The notes under the pieces: generated by a model | What the model saw: the letters and a program-made list of their open reading frames with translations, nothing else | What the model was told of the DNA's origin: nothing | Databases searched by the model: none | From: Phoronis australis | Taxonomy: Eukaryota > Phoronida > Phoronidae | Length of the DNA: 64,000 bases | Reading direction: 5' to 3' | Assembly: GCA_002633005.1 (NCBI GenBank) | Contig: NMRA01000022.1 | Coordinates: 1,586,485 to 1,650,484 of the forward strand | Shown here: in pieces, positions 1 through 15,100 of the stretch | Numbering within the stretch: position 1 is the first letter of the stretch | Layout of the letters: every line of letters starts with the position of its first letter | Translations under genes and position numbers: made by a program

Positions 1-316
1 GACTACCCCCAAATACATGTACTGGTCATTAAAAGCAAAATTATAAGTCAATTCCTATTGTTTCACTGCAGCTTAAAAATTCTATATAATAATCCAATTG
101 GCTTCAGATTTTCTTTCAGACAAGTAGTACTGAACAGCCTCACTGTGAAAACAAAATCCGGTACAGTCAATCAAACTATAATATTTAAATATTTATCTTT
201 AAACACTAACTAGAAATTCTGAGACTTGACTCACTTAATGTTTGAGGCTTACAAAAAACACATCAAACCCAACCTTGTTTATCAACAATAGATTAAATCA
301 AACCAACGAAACATAC

Positions 317-3300
317 TCCAGCAGAAGAATGTCTAGACCTCTTGGACTCCTGAGGTGAATCGACAGATGCTGCCCTCTTTAGACTTGATGTGGAAGCTTG
401 ACTGGCATCAGGCAAAGTAACCTGCATAATTCATATTTTCGACAAAGGAAAATTACTCATTGCCTGCCAACAGGACTTTCCATTAAACAAATTTAAGTAT
501 CAATTAAGTGGTACTTAACTGAACACTTATAAATCATTGTCTGACACTACCTTTTATTAACCACTGCCAAGCTGAGACTTTTAATTTCCTACTTTGTAAA
601 ACACATACAGCTAATTAGTACATGACAGTTATCAACCATTAGAGCCTATTTGAATTAGGCTGTAGCATGTAATCATTTTGCGCAGTTTTCAAATATCCAA
701 TCATAACGTACCTCAGACATACTGGACTCAGCATCGTCCTTGATTCTCTGAACTTCCCAGTTAATCAATATCTCAGCCAGATCAACAGCCAACTTGCGAT
801 GCTCAATTGTAGCCTACAAATATTAAATAGTGATCATCATCATACTTGAGTTTAACAGTGAGGAGCTTAAAATTCGTGATGCTCTACACATCAGTTGGTG
901 CGAGCCCAATCTCAATAGGCAACTGGCACACCACAGGTTGTCATTGTTGGTCTAGTTCATTGTCACTCCCTGTAACTGACTGAATCTGTGCTTCATTACT
1001 TGTTGCTGGGCCTAGCTAGGTGGACACTGCATTCTCTCTTCTGATGATGGTGTTTGAACAAATGACACCAAAACATGTCAAGTCAACTTAAAACCGTTGT
1101 TGTTTTCTTTAATTGATATTTTTCTGCTTCGTGGAATAACGTCCATTATTCTTGAGAGTGTTCAATGGAATAACTACTTTCAATATAATGGCAACATGTG
1201 AAATACAACATCTGGCAATAGAGTACTTGCTGGACAATGTTCAACACCACCTACAGTAAGCTCCTAGGAATTAGATGAAATTCGAAGATAAGGGGATGAA
1301 CAAGTTTTTTATTACTATCCAACTCTTTGCGATCATCATGCAAATTATCACAGATTGTTTTCCTATGGGATGTAAATATAAAAAGTCCAGCGTGGCAAAA
1401 TATCTGTGAAAATTGTATTGTGTGTATTTCAATTGGGTGTGTCTAGCTCAGCAGAATTAGGAATTGGATCAAGCAAAAGAAGTTTTTGTGCTCTTACGAC
1501 ACAAAAGCGTTGTATGTCTGATGTTTACAACTAGGTTCATGTGAAAACACCAACTTGACCATGTGTCAAAGCTTTCACTTAAAGCAAAGGGATTGCTTAG
1601 CTTCATTAGGCCTGGCACCTGAATAGCTATAGAGTAGATCTGAATTGGTTAGAATGTCCGTATTCTTATCTTGCCTCACAAAAGTGACAACAACTGCAGA
1701 ATCAAGAGAGGTCATACTTACATTGGGAGTGAATCCGAGTCTCTGTATGGAGTTGACAATGTGTTGGATCAGATGATGTCTGACTGGGTAGTACACCTTC
1801 TGGTGACGAACTATCAGTTGTCTGCGGTGTTAGAAACAAGTGGTAACAACAACAGCAGCAACAGTAACAGCAACACCAACAACAACAGCAACACCAACAA
1901 CAACACCAACAACAACTTAACTCTAACTTGCATTTTGCATTAAACCACTTTCAAAAAAATTGAAGTTTAATAACTACACTAAATCGTAAGTTAAATTCCA
2001 AGAAGGATTTTCAAAATAATACTGATCACATCAGATGAAAAAATAAGGGGAAGTTAGCAGTAAAACTTTCTTAAAAGACTCAATTATAATGAAAGTCTTG
2101 ACTCATTGTACAATTAAGAGCAGTGTTGATTTGTACATTATAGAACAGAACTGCATTCAAGTTTTTCAAGTTCAAAGTTGAACAGCAGAATAGGAAAACT
2201 GAAGTTGAGGCAAATACTTACAAAATATGAACAAGCTGAACAACTGTGTGTCCCTCTTCAACAATTATCTTTTTGGTCCAATGAGTTAACATGCCCTAAA
2301 TGAAAAGAAAACTCATATTTTAAAATTGGCGACACCGAATGCATTAAAGGATGTTCTAAAATATAAGCTTTCCATCTGACAACTCGCAAATTCTGATTTA
2401 CCATCAGCTTACTGACAAAAGAAATTACAGGTCACATTAAAGGATGATGTGAAGTCATTCTGAAATCTCTTCAAGCTGTAAAATTCAAATTAAGCTGAAA
2501 GACTGCATCACTGCCTGAAGTACTAACAAAAGCAAGCCTAACTAGAGCTATGTATGCATCTATCAAGGCTATGTTTAATAGTAGAAATAGACTTACATTG
2601 CCATCCTCCATCCGTCCAGGCATGGCTGGTGTTAGTATCTCCAGAGCCTGACGCACCACGCTGCGTGCCTCAACAGCGTGCGCCTTTAACAAGCTGTAGA
2701 ACACCTGTACAGAAGTGATAAGAAGGCAGACTATCAGTAGAAATGATGATTGGCCGAAATGAAAAGAAGATCTCTGCAGAGATCTATTGTAAACGAGAAT
2801 TCAATAAGTTGTGAATACGTAGCGATGACTGAATTACGAAGCATTTCTCACACTCAAGCTGTCTTTAGTAACATCTCAGGGCAATACTTGAATAAGATAT
2901 CACAAATAGTCAACAATCCTTAAATTTCAAATAAGCCCAGAGTAGTCATCCAGCCAGTGGATAAGTAGTCATATATTCTAGAGATTATACCGAGAAATGC
3001 ACTAAGAACTGAATCACAAGTCAACAGTCGCGTCACGTTCCCTACCTATAGTAACGGTAACATCACGTTCCCTACCTGTAATCCAGACCACGTCGTGTTC
3101 CTACCTGTAATAACCACCGTGTCAAGCTCCCTACCTGTAGTACAATTCTTTTGTGTATGGCGAACTTAGCAATGATGTGTGACAGCAACAGATGTCCGTG
3201 ATACTTTGTGGCTGGATCAACACAGTTCTTGGCTAGAAGGCACGGCCAGGCAAACGTGAGCAGACGGCGCAGTTTGTTGCCTTGTTTTCTGTCAATAGAA

Positions 3301-6300
3301 CAGTATGGTAACAGCTTGTGAGCACAATCTAGTCAAAATGCCCTTTTTAATTTTTGATTTTTGAATTTCAGATACTTGTCGTTCTTAATTTTGGATTTTC
3401 CACGATTTATACATTGTGTTTAAATTGTGCCTAATGAGGATATCCGCATAAACTAGTCATTGATAACCTATTAATTACTATATGAAGTTGTTCACATTGT
3501 TATGGAATTCCGGATATTATTGACCAGCAATTATCAAATTATAAAAATTCGTACTTATTGGCAGCGTCGTGGATATGTGCCGCTGCCTGCTCCACCAACA
3601 ATGACGAGAACTGTAACAGCAGGATACGCACAGCGTCCGACGTGCCGAACGGATTGTCTGGGTCGATGACCTTATTGATGAATACGCTGATCACATTGTC
3701 AGAGTTATCCTGGTCAGGAGCGGGTGGGCCACCAATCACGCGCTCACCCTCGCCACGTTCGAAGGATACTTGGAAGCACGGGATGAGGATACACTGAAGG
3801 ATCTGAGAAAAGAGTGCTAACACTGTATGCTATGCCCTACAATAACCATCTTTAACTGATAGTGGGTAGATCTGAGAAGAGAGGGCGAACACTGTATGTC
3901 ACATCCTAGAATTGCACTCTTCGGAATGAGAGTCCTTTAGATCTAAGGAAACACATGACGCTGTACTGAACAATGGCCTCCATTGCAACTGTTAACAACA
4001 TTATGATTCCTGGTTTCCACACAAATCACACAAGCCGATCCTTATAGCAAAAATACACGACATACCGGAAAGAGGATGAATGTTCATTGATGTCAGGTAT
4101 TCTGAACACTTCATCGTTACATCCGCTGAAAATTAACCATACCTTGGCTTTGAGTTCCTGGGATTTGCTCTGGTCATGGAATATCTCTACAAACTTGAAA
4201 AAAGATTTTCTTTTCCATTCCACGCTGTACGTCTACAAAGAAAAATATCCACAACCAGCTTTTAAACACTATAGACCAGTAAATATCTAACTCAGGTTTT
4301 GTTTGTCAAAATAAAGGACAATCATGTACTTATAACTTCATTACAGTAGTGCAGCAGGGATCAAAGTATCTGAAGTTTGGTTTTGAATGATACAAACCCA
4401 TAACCACCCATTGATAACTATGCTAGCCTAAGCAGTTGATGACCACTGTCTTGCCACTGTGGCACAAAAAACACTTGTTGATAGAGTCACTTTATACAGT
4501 CACTAAATCAATGTTATACAGACATGGTAATAGAAATTTGACAGTCTGCGTGATCTTAAATTAACACGTCTAGGAGAACCAACCTGTGCTACAGTGTTGT
4601 CCAAAAACTCCTTAACAAACTGAAACTGCGGGATGAATCGACATGTGAAGCAGCGAAGCATTTGAAACAGCAGGTCAATATCATTGGGCTGGTGTCTGCA
4701 ATGAAATGTGTTTTCTTTAAGCAAAAATACAAGTCAACATGTAGAGCCTGGTCTTAGTGAATTTTTTGCAAGCCCAGTCCACTAAAGTAGAGTTTGAGAC
4801 AAACTTCATAACAGTAGATCTAAATCAAAAAATTTTCGGCGACAGAAGGCGGATTTATGGTATTTCACAAAATTGCGAATATGAGCACATCCCTGAATGG
4901 GCCCTTCAGAACAATGTCAGAACTGCACGTCTTTCTGAGATACTAACTCGAAGTAGTTCAGCAGACACTTCATCAACAACTTTGGCTCTTTCCAGTGGGC
5001 AAAGTCTGCGCTGTACTGAAAGGAGAAAGCAGACAAACATCATGAATGCACCTAGTGGGCAAAGTCTGCGCTGTACTGAAAGGAGAAAACAGACAAACAT
5101 CATGAATGCACCTAGTGGGCAAAGTCTGCACTGTACTGAAAGGAGAAAACATCTAGTCTAGCAGCTAGTGAATGGCCCTGAGTGGCTTTCATTTGACAAA
5201 GGTGAAGATGGTTGTGTAGAAGATGCCCTAGACATTAACTACCACTTGGGCAGCTGTCTTCAGTTTAGTGTATTAGTAGTGTGTAGTGTTATCACTATAC
5301 TGCTAATATCTCAAAGAACAGTTTGCTGGATAGTTCTGTGCAGAAATCAAAAATCCTATTGTTATATAGCCTTGTTTTATATTACATTTGTGCAGCGAAG
5401 TCAAATACTACGAAACAGTACATATACAACGTGTATGGCTGAACAAATGATAACCTAAACTATACACAGAATTGGAGAGCTTTTCACAACATTTGCCAAA
5501 CAAACTGAAGCCATATACCTATCCAGAGGACATTGAATTGCACATTAAAGAGTCACTTAACTTACAATTTTCTTATGTTTCTCCTTGAATGGTTCAGACA
5601 CCCATATCTTCAGCAGGTTGACCACAATCTGAGGGTTCTTGGACAGCCACGTTGGTTCAAACTTGGCGAGCACAGCGATGATCTCTATAGACAGGAACTG
5701 TAATTCAGACTTGAACATGGCGCTGCCAGGGCTCGCAGGTCGTACCCCTTGACCCTACAACAGAATTAGCATATTTAGCAGAATATAGTTTGCAGAGTTA
5801 AATGACAATTTTAATTTAACTTCCAAACGACAAGATTTTACAAACTAAACACTTTCAAGACTTAATTAAAACAACAGTGTACATAATCCAGAAAATCTGA
5901 AACTTTAAATCACAAGCACTGGATTCAATAGTTCTTTCATTTTCCACAAAATGCACCTTTGCAGCATTAACGCACATAATCCAAAAATGCAAAATTTCAT
6001 ACAGTCAAGTAGGCGTAATCTTCATCAACAACCAATATTTCTACATTATTAGTATTACACTTAATTAAAAATAATGACAAATAATACTTAACGGTCCCAT
6101 ATTTTCTTAAGATGACTTATTTTCTATCACTACAGAGGGGTCTATTGGCACATCAATCTGAAATTCTAAAATAAACGCTGACGTCTCATGACTCACTTGT
6201 AACTGGCCATAGGTCATTGGCACTAGTCGGCTGGGGTTGTTTTGCAGAACATCCCTGAATGGTTTACCCAGCTCATGTTTTAGTAAGAACTGGAAATACA

Positions 6301-9108
6301 GTAAGAACACAGATCAAATCCAGGCCACAAGCAAGGCCTTTATTTAATTGCACTTTAAAATAGAATTGTTACTCGGCCTCCAAAAATATCTGAATGTTGT
6401 GCCTTAACTCGAGTATGAATATAGATCAGTAAGAGACCACAACTCATTCAAGAAACTAAACTTAAGTTCACAAAAGACAGATGCAGTGCTCCTAACTGAA
6501 TTATGAGCTGCAATGACAGTTTCAACATTTTACTCAAACTTGTCCTTTAACCTTAAAGCCCAGAGCTTCCATATACAACAAATCCACACAAGATCTCTGG
6601 CTGAACTAGACTGACCACTAATGTCCTGTTCCAGTGTTGATCCTTAATGTTGTAGTCACAGAGGAACATATCAATGGTATGGACTGGATAGTTGACCAGG
6701 AACTTCAGTAGAGGTAAGCGGAATGGACTACCAGCCTAAGGAAGGAAGTACAAGAAGAGGCATGAGTTAATCATGATTGTGTCAACTTGCCATCAGGCCA
6801 GCGCTGCACAACTTCAGTAATAATTCGGCAGAGAAATACAACGCCTCACTCGTATGATAATGAGATCGTTCAACAGTGAGATATTGCCACTTTGCCACAG
6901 AAAAACCCGGTCAGTGATAGAAACTCACTTATCACAATATGCAAAAAACTGGGACAAGAATTCATTTGAAATAAAAAGTAAGTGATTAGAGAACAAGACT
7001 GAATATAAAACCAAGTCATAAAGACTTTACTACTTATAAGACTGGTGTCCAAGTGAACCCACACGGTTTATAATTCTGGCCAGTTAATGTTTACCTCAAT
7101 CAATAGAGACTTCTCTCCCTTCAAGGTAAGAGTTGTGAGTGGTTCAGCCATGTTCTGCGACGCAGCAGGAATCAAGTGGAAAATGTTGATAATGGCCGCG
7201 CACGTCTTTAACTCCTGTAAGGTTGTACATGGACATACACTTCTGGATAGTATTGTTATAGTAACTAAATCGCTTTACTGTATTATGTGAATATTTCAGC
7301 CTGTACACATGAATGCCTGAATGTTTCAGCCCACGCACCTGTATGCTATGTGAGTATTTCGGCCCATACACCTGTATAACTCTATGAATATTTCAGCCTA
7401 GTATACACTTGTACAAGTGAATATTTTGGCCCATGCACATGTATATGAAGCAGCTCTTATATCAGCAATAAAGTCCAAGGGCTAATGTGTGAAACAATTT
7501 CTTAAATATTCTATGGGGCGGTGAAACTTGACATGACCTTAAGAGCAGTAGACATTGGAAATGATTCCATTGTAACAGTGTGATGACAAGAATGAATGGA
7601 CAAAGACACACCAGCTTAAGCCAGGCTGAGAGTAATAATATCTTTATATGGTAACAAAATGAGACCCAATACTGACCCAGTAACCCCAATACATAATGAC
7701 TGTTCTGCAGAAGTGCAGTCACACCTTGCCTTCCAGTTGTGGCTATGGGTTACACAGGATCTTTTTAAATTTTAAACAAATTGATTTCAGTAACTTCGTA
7801 ATTTGTTACTTTCTCTCGTCAGTGTAGATTTGACATGCTTGGAACTTAACCATCATGCATCTCAGCAGGATAGCTTAGGATGACAACACAAAATTAATGA
7901 ATTAAGAAGTTCAAGAAACAAATCATCATCCATCATACCACTGAAGTCACCTGACCCGTGACCTTCTGTTGACCTCCTTTCTGAGCAATCACTGCCGCAT
8001 CCATCCACTTCTTTAGATGAGCCTGTAAACAACATACCATAGCTCAAGAAGGTTTGTCTAGCATTCAACAGTGTCTCCAACCACATTGTTCCCAATTTTC
8101 ACATCTCCAAAAAAATGAAATGCAAATTCGAAACAGGGACTTATAGAAAATGCAAATCAGACAATTCCCAATTTGGTTTTCTACTTTCTTGCTGGAGACT
8201 TTGCTAAGTTGACAATTAAAACACCTTTGTATTCTAAACTGCATTTAGTAAATGCCAAAAGCAAGACGGACAAAATTATGTTTCACCAGGCACTCTGGTG
8301 GTGAATTCCACATGCAATTGGTCGACCTGACAAAGCATTCTGGGTCAACATATCTGTTCATGTTTCATGCCTACTGTATAAGGCTGTAACAGATAGCAAC
8401 TAAAGATTAAGGTTCTAAAACCTACCAGTAACTGCTCACAAAGTTTCTCATTAAACGTGTGTGGGAATAGCTGTGTCAGGCTGGACAGACGTTGTATGAC
8501 ATTCAGATTCAACGTCCGATAGTCCCCTAACATCAACAACAGGGGGCGCATTGCCGTGTGCACCTGTTCCATGTCAATTTGGAAGCCCGATATAAACTGA
8601 AATATACAAGGATCAGCATATCAGACAAGCTACAACTCATTAAACATCAGCAATAATAAAATGTGGTACCCTCCTTCTTCTTAAGATAAAGTACATTTTT
8701 ATCACATAATTTGGTTGTTAAACACGCGTTTGTTTAATGACCATGCATACGTTGCAAGTTTGCTTAAGTTGGACTACATTAACAGCTAGTTATTTAAATT
8801 TTTGCCTTTTCATAAAGAAAGAGAGATGTTTCTAAGCAAGTTGGTTCACCTGGGTCAATAAATGCTCACTAGCTGAGACTATGTTCAAGACTGGGTATAC
8901 CTAAGTTATAATTAAAGCATGTTACACAGAATTATACACCAATCACTTCAAGAGTAAAGAAATTGGAAAATCAGGTAAGAGCCTACCTTTTTCATACATT
9001 CATGCGCCGCCTCTTGAAGTTCACTGTTATTAGCATTGAGGTTTTTGTAGAGAACGCTGAAGATCTTCTCACGGCATTGTGGGATGTAGTGACAAGCAGC
9101 GAGCGCCT
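317..9108 (-). CDS. TRRAP: TRRAP exon block D: C-terminal part of the visible HEAT region
   Basis: Exons: 8987-9108, 8426-8596, 7951-8022, 7095-7214, 6616-6735, 6197-6289, 5566-5754, 4948-5015, 4584-4695, 4143-4232, 3555-3802, 3135-3288, 2597-2704, 2222-2295, 1722-1799, 712-813 and 317-421. Conserved blocks: MRPLLLMLGDYRTLNLNVIQ, INIFHLIPAA, AGSPFRLPLLKFL, HWKEPKLLMKCLLNY, RGEGERVIGGPP, LRRLLTFAWPCLLAKNCVDP, FYSLLKAHAVEARSVVRQA, KIIVEEGHTV, YYPVRHHLIQH and HRKLAVDLAEI. Exon 4948-5015 has three tandem acceptors and exon 3135-3288 has tandem donors (separate entries). Exons 2222-2295 (ends with two bases over) and 1722-1799 (starts on a codon) do not join in phase, so a small exon is missing from this model. 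The open reading continues past the left edge of the window. Confidence 0.93.
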
Positions 9109-12100
9109 CTGAAAGCAAATACACAAACTGTAGTTACACAACATAAAAACGTTGGACATTTTCTAACCACTATATGAAAGATACAGTATTGTGTTGCTAA
9201 GTGGGTTGACTATTTCTGCTATGTGTATTAATGTGCTATATAGTGCAGAAATAAGAACCATCATATGGTAGTTTTCAGAATAACATTTCTTTTCCATGTA
9301 CAAAACACCTTTCAATTCGGGCAAATTCTCAACAAAATCTCGGCAATTGTGTGTCGCCTCGCGCGTTGTCGAAATTGCGCAACAACTTGCCTTGCAAGTC
9401 TTTTTTATAAAATAATAAACAACTAGTGGTTAGGTACAATAATAGCACAGTAAACTCTAACAGCGAATGTTTGACTAAATTGGCAAAAAACTCTGGCAAG
9501 ATTCGTCCAAGTGTGGCAGAGTTCGACTGACAGAATCCTACCTAAGTCTGTCCAATTTAGTTTGAAAACTATTACACCTTCTTTACATGAAGTTCGCATA
9601 AATTGCAGTACTTACACAGAGAAGTGCTCGCACAGTATAATATTCTTGCACAGCAGTACTTGCACACAGTAGTACTCATAAAGGCAATACTCACACACAT
9701 CAGTACTCACACACAGCAGTACTCACACACAGCAGTATTTACACAAAGTAGTACTTGCACACAGCAGTACCTACACACAGCAGTACGTTACTTACTGAGG
9801 CCACTTTTTCTCAGAGGTACCAGGTTAGTAACAGACTTGTAACATGGCAGCTTCAGTAACACAGAGTCCTCAGCCTCACACAGGCTCAACAACTGAAATA
9901 TTGATGGAGGCGCATTAATTACCTCTCACCAACTATACCAAACCACCAGGTATGTCTTTGTTGAATGTACTTCAAAATTCATTTCACGTTTAGCTAATCA
10001 CGAAACATATGCGAGGTGAAAATCTGTCGTGCTTTCAAAATTTAGCAGTGAGTATTTTTTATATGAAAACTAATTTATGCTAAATGTTAAATGAACAAAG
10101 TCTGACTCAATACATTCCTCTATGAAGTTTATATTAGAAACGGAATATGTTAACTGTTAACTGATCTAAATCAAGATATACCTCCGTGAAGAAGACTTTA
10201 TGCTCCACAATAGTCAAGTCTATAGTGAACAGTCGAGGCTGGAGAGTGGTACAGAAGGTATTACCATCCTGGAATAAACACTTAACAAATCAACGTACAT
10301 ACCTTCAAAACAGACGTGATTTCTTTTTCACAAAGAAACAAAAAATCTGATATCCATGAAAGCTTTTTTTTCAGCAAAGGTATTATTACGTACTTTTCAA
10401 ATAGTCTTTAGCAGTGGAAGTGTTCACGATCAAATGCACATAACTATTAATTCATAGATATTGCATCTACGTAAGATAACACAGTCACTAAGAGTTGTGG
10501 ATAATTGCCATACAGCCTACAGCATGTGACTTACCATAAGCCCTATCTGTGCATTGGCAGGCTGGTGACGCAGGAGGTGCTTCTTGGGAGGGATCATATC
10601 CTGTAGTACATCACGGTGAGGCTCCATGATCTCAGTAATCGTTTTACCCGTCGTTTTGGCCACAACCTCCAGGCTGTGCATTGCCTAGGAAACAGACAGT
10701 TACAATTAGGTTAGGTGAGAACATAGAATAACAATCATCCATCAAGTAATATGAGGATTGAATTGTAACGCAGCATCGGTTGCTTATAATTGCCATACTA
10801 ACAGCAGTTGTCACATTACTAATAGCAGTTGTAACATCACGTGCAGGCCTAAGTTAGTGGTGTATAGGTCCCTGTGACCCATTTCTATTGACTGTGATGG
10901 ATAATTTTGCTACATGTGGCTGAAGCTGCTTCATGTGCAGGGCATGTGTGTTTGATTGCACACACGATATGTGGTAGTGTGTAGTCGCATTATGGCTATT
11001 TTTGGAATCAGCTGATCATTTGAAGCTGGCTCAGCTTAGTGACCCCCTTTATCAACTGTAAGGGAATGCTTGACATCAAAAGACTGGAGGTCCTCACACT
11101 ATGCAGAGGTTCACACTTTTTCTGAAGCAAAAATTTACAGCAAATCTTTGTGTTCATTGCAGCAGCACATTCATCGCTTTGTCAACTGAAGTATGGAATT
11201 AACAGTAAAGAAGAATCTGCTATTTATTGTTGACATAAAAATAAGTGTCAATTTTTGTTTGAAGGGCAACTGTCCTACATGACACAGCAATGTCTGGTCA
11301 CACATCAAAATTTTTAACACATGATGACCAAAAGAGAATGAATGTGAACTTGATTGCATTGGGGAAATGAAGGAAAGGAAAAGGAGAGAGAATACATTTC
11401 ATTATCACCGTGTTTTACCTGTTCTCTGACCAGAGTGTTGGTGGATGTCACCTGTCTCACTAATTCATGAGTGATGTCATGGAATGACTTTCTCTGGACA
11501 GTGATCAGTGCCTCGTTGCCGTCGGCGATGGGTTTGGCACACATGGTCAACATCACCTCGAGATTTACCTTAGCCATGTCCACAGCACCACTAGACACCT
11601 GGATGAAGGAAGATGAAAGAATATTCAGCTGTTTACCTAATATACAAACTGTATTTACTATCTTTTTAAAAGCACCTTGCCACGTGACACATACACACAA
11701 ATGAAAACATTTCAGTCTGAGCAACTTAAAAATTTCAGTTGCCCGACAAAAGTACCAACAAACTAAAAAACCGCACTGGTGTCACCTGTGCAGGTAAGTC
11801 ATACCTCGCCAGTCAGATCCATCATAACAAACAGAAGAGCTTTCAAGAACAGGAACTGATGGTCGAGGACCCAGAGTAGAGACATCCTCTCAAACAGGAA
11901 CTTGATGGCGATACATCTACAGGGGAGAGACAGGGACATAGGAACAGGTTAAGTTTACGTAGAGCTTAGAGCATAACGGACTTATAATTCATTGAATGAT
12001 TGCAAATGGTGAGATGATTGGAACAGAAATCATACGGACAATTTCGTATCAAGCAAAAATTTAAGTTTTGGCTTATAATACTTTGAAAGTGATTAGAAAA

Positions 12101-15100
12101 GTTTCTTACCCTCCAAGTTTGGCGTACCACGCACGCTCATAACAGAGAGAACACATCCTGTCCACAAGGTACTCGAACATTGGAAGTTGCGACGCCTAAA
12201 TAGAAAAGATGACATGCAAATTAGAAAACTCAATAACAGTAACTATATTGAATTAAGAGTCTCACTAATCGCCCACTCCCCTCCCACTTTATAATGTTAC
12301 TCACCCTCTCCTTATCACCAAGTATAGTCTTGGTCGTCTCCAGTATCAACACAAGAGCCAAGTGACCTGGTTTACACAGCTCCTTCTCCTCGTGACCCAT
12401 AATGGTTGCCAGAGCGTCAATCAACACATTTGTGTCCATACCGTGTAGTTTAGACTGCTTATCGCCCAAGACAGGAAATGGACCTAGAATGGGTCAAGAA
12501 AAAGATGAAGGAGATTCAGAAGCCGAAACAGCAATAGAAGAATTTACAGTTAGTTTTCAAAATAAACTTGACAGCGTCAAAATTTGACAAAGTTCCGATG
12601 CACAAAATTGCAATTAAGTTATACTCATTACTGTTGGTCTAAAATCCGTTTCAATGCTGACTAAATCTCGACACGTGTCTCTATAGGCACTTTGTCGAAA
12701 TTGCCGCAACTTAATGCGCAAGTCCATTCACAAATGAACAATTAGTGGCCAGGTACAATAATTTTACATTAAACTATGACTCAATTTAGACAAAAACTTT
12801 TATTTTATTGTGACAAAACAGCAGGAAACCACAAGACCTTGCATCCAGCACTGAGGTTCACTTTCACGACTTCTTAACCTTCATACAACGAATTTAATAC
12901 ACGGTAAACTTGGAAAACAATTTACCCCCTGGACAAGAACTTATTTGATTTTCAATTTCACAATTGTTGACAGTTCACATTTAAAACAATTTAGATAAAA
13001 TGTTGGTAAAGAAAATGTCTCTAAAATACGATTGGCAATGTTTTAAAAAATAATGCCAATGCAAGACACAATAGTCATGATGACAATACAGAACATGTGG
13101 TACAATAGAAGCAAAGTATACTGTGGCTTCACATTGCTTCAAACTCACCGCACTGCTGAGCTATAGCCACCATAGTGAAGTGTTTCACCATTGATGCCAT
13201 ATATGGTAGTACATGTGGTCGTAGCTCTTTAATGGCGGCAGCAACTGAAAGATAAACACAGATGTAAAAATTCTAGATATTGCAAAAATAGACATTTTAC
13301 TACTCAGCAATATGAACCAAAAAGGAAATGAAATGTAATTAATTAATTTTTAGTTGGCTACGACGATTAGTAGTGACGCAAACTGACACTGGCACAGAGG
13401 CTTTGTGAATAATCTAGTAAAAGACAAAGCTCTAAGTATAAAAGAATTTCAGACACCTTCACCGGTCAGCACTAAAGTAACACAATTCAAAGATTTCCTT
13501 ACTTCGAAACACAAAAAACGCACACTGCATACCCTGCAGCAATGTGGAGACATAATATGGATGGAAAGAGTGATGACCTATTCCAGAGCTTTAGACAATG
13601 GTTGCATAGTGTGCTGCAGGACTCACTAACAGAACTTACCAAACATTCCAGTCAGAGCTTGTTCTTGTACTTTCCTAGCGTGTTGATCCTGTGTCTTGTA
13701 CTGGACACTGTTGGAGCAGGGGATCTCACCATGGAAGAAACTGGTGGAGTAGGAATTAGAATAATATCAGGAGACGAGAAAGCATAGTGGTATGTCTCAT
13801 GAAAAGTGATATTTGGTTATTTATGAGACAACAACCATCCCACAATGCACGTGAACAATGTCGCATCGCAACAGATGAAATATACAACAAAGGATAATTA
13901 AGAGAGTGCCCCTACCTGCTGTGAGTGAAAAGATGGGTCAACATCTGTTTGTCATCGTCCAGGGACAGCGTGGAGACTAGGTAACATTTGATCACCTCCC
14001 ACGACTGCTTGCGGAAGTACGACTCAGTCGAGCTTGACTTCAGCAAGTTCAGAGCATGCTCAATAGCCTGGAATGATAGAAGGTAAAATAAAAAAGTATC
14101 AAATGATGTGGCCTGCATCGCCTGCAAAGTTGTTCGAAGGAATCATAATTACATATAAGAATGTCTAGCAAATAATGTGGTTACAGGGAAATTTCAATAA
14201 AAAAATAATTTATATAAAAATGTGCTCCAGTAAAAAAATATCCTTTAATTGCATTGAGATAATTAATACCAAGTACCTTTTCAACCGGGAATTGGATAGG
14301 CATCTTGCAATCTTGGAAATGGAGGGAAACACAGGGGCCGACTGACTCTTTTTCGTTGTAAGTCAGCTGAAATTAACAAAACAAATGCTTAACAGAACAG
14401 AACTCAAGCTACTCAACAGGAATAATCATTTCTCTTCAAACCCATGAATGTCCTAACAATGACAGTAGACCTTTTGGGATAACATTTTCTGATAAGAAAC
14501 CGCAAAAGTTGTCATGCAGTTATTGACCATCGGCCGACACAACAATCCTGCAAAGTGCTTAGCTGAATAGGGTCTTCTACAATATTATCCAGAAATGACC
14601 AGTTAAGTAAGTGAAGGCCATTCCATCCACTACTGAACGCTCATTTGTAGCCAAACATGCACACATTAACGTACTGCATGTAATGTTTCAAAGCACAAGA
14701 ACAGACAAGAGCTTACTGCTGACAAGAACATCGACAACAAATCCAAGCTGTAACACCGTGACAGCTAATGTTCACTTTAATCAGTTTCTAAACTTGACAG
14801 CACATCATACAACCATCATGAAACCATTACCTTCTGAGGTTCTCGCAGCATTTTACGGTTGCCGCCACCAAACTTGCCGAGTACTCTGAAGGCCACATGA
14901 GCGATGCTGTCATTAGGGTTACGTAGAGTCTTCCACAAGGCCTGCATCAGCTCTGCCCTAACTGGCTGAATATGGTCGTACAGGAAGTCAGGCTGGAGGT
15001 TGTCAACACACAGCTCAAGTGTCCTCAGGCCCTGGTAGAACACAAAGTATTGACAAAGTGAAAGGAGCCAATGTCTTCAATGTTATCTGTACTAGAATAA

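Noticed and set aside
1671-1943. Asn/Ser-rich plus-strand open frame
   Set aside because: Antisense to a TRRAP exon, then runs through a trinucleotide repeat.
4757-5161. 134-residue plus-strand open frame with internal repeats
   Set aside because: It is antisense to a real TRRAP exon and its tandem 60-bp duplication.
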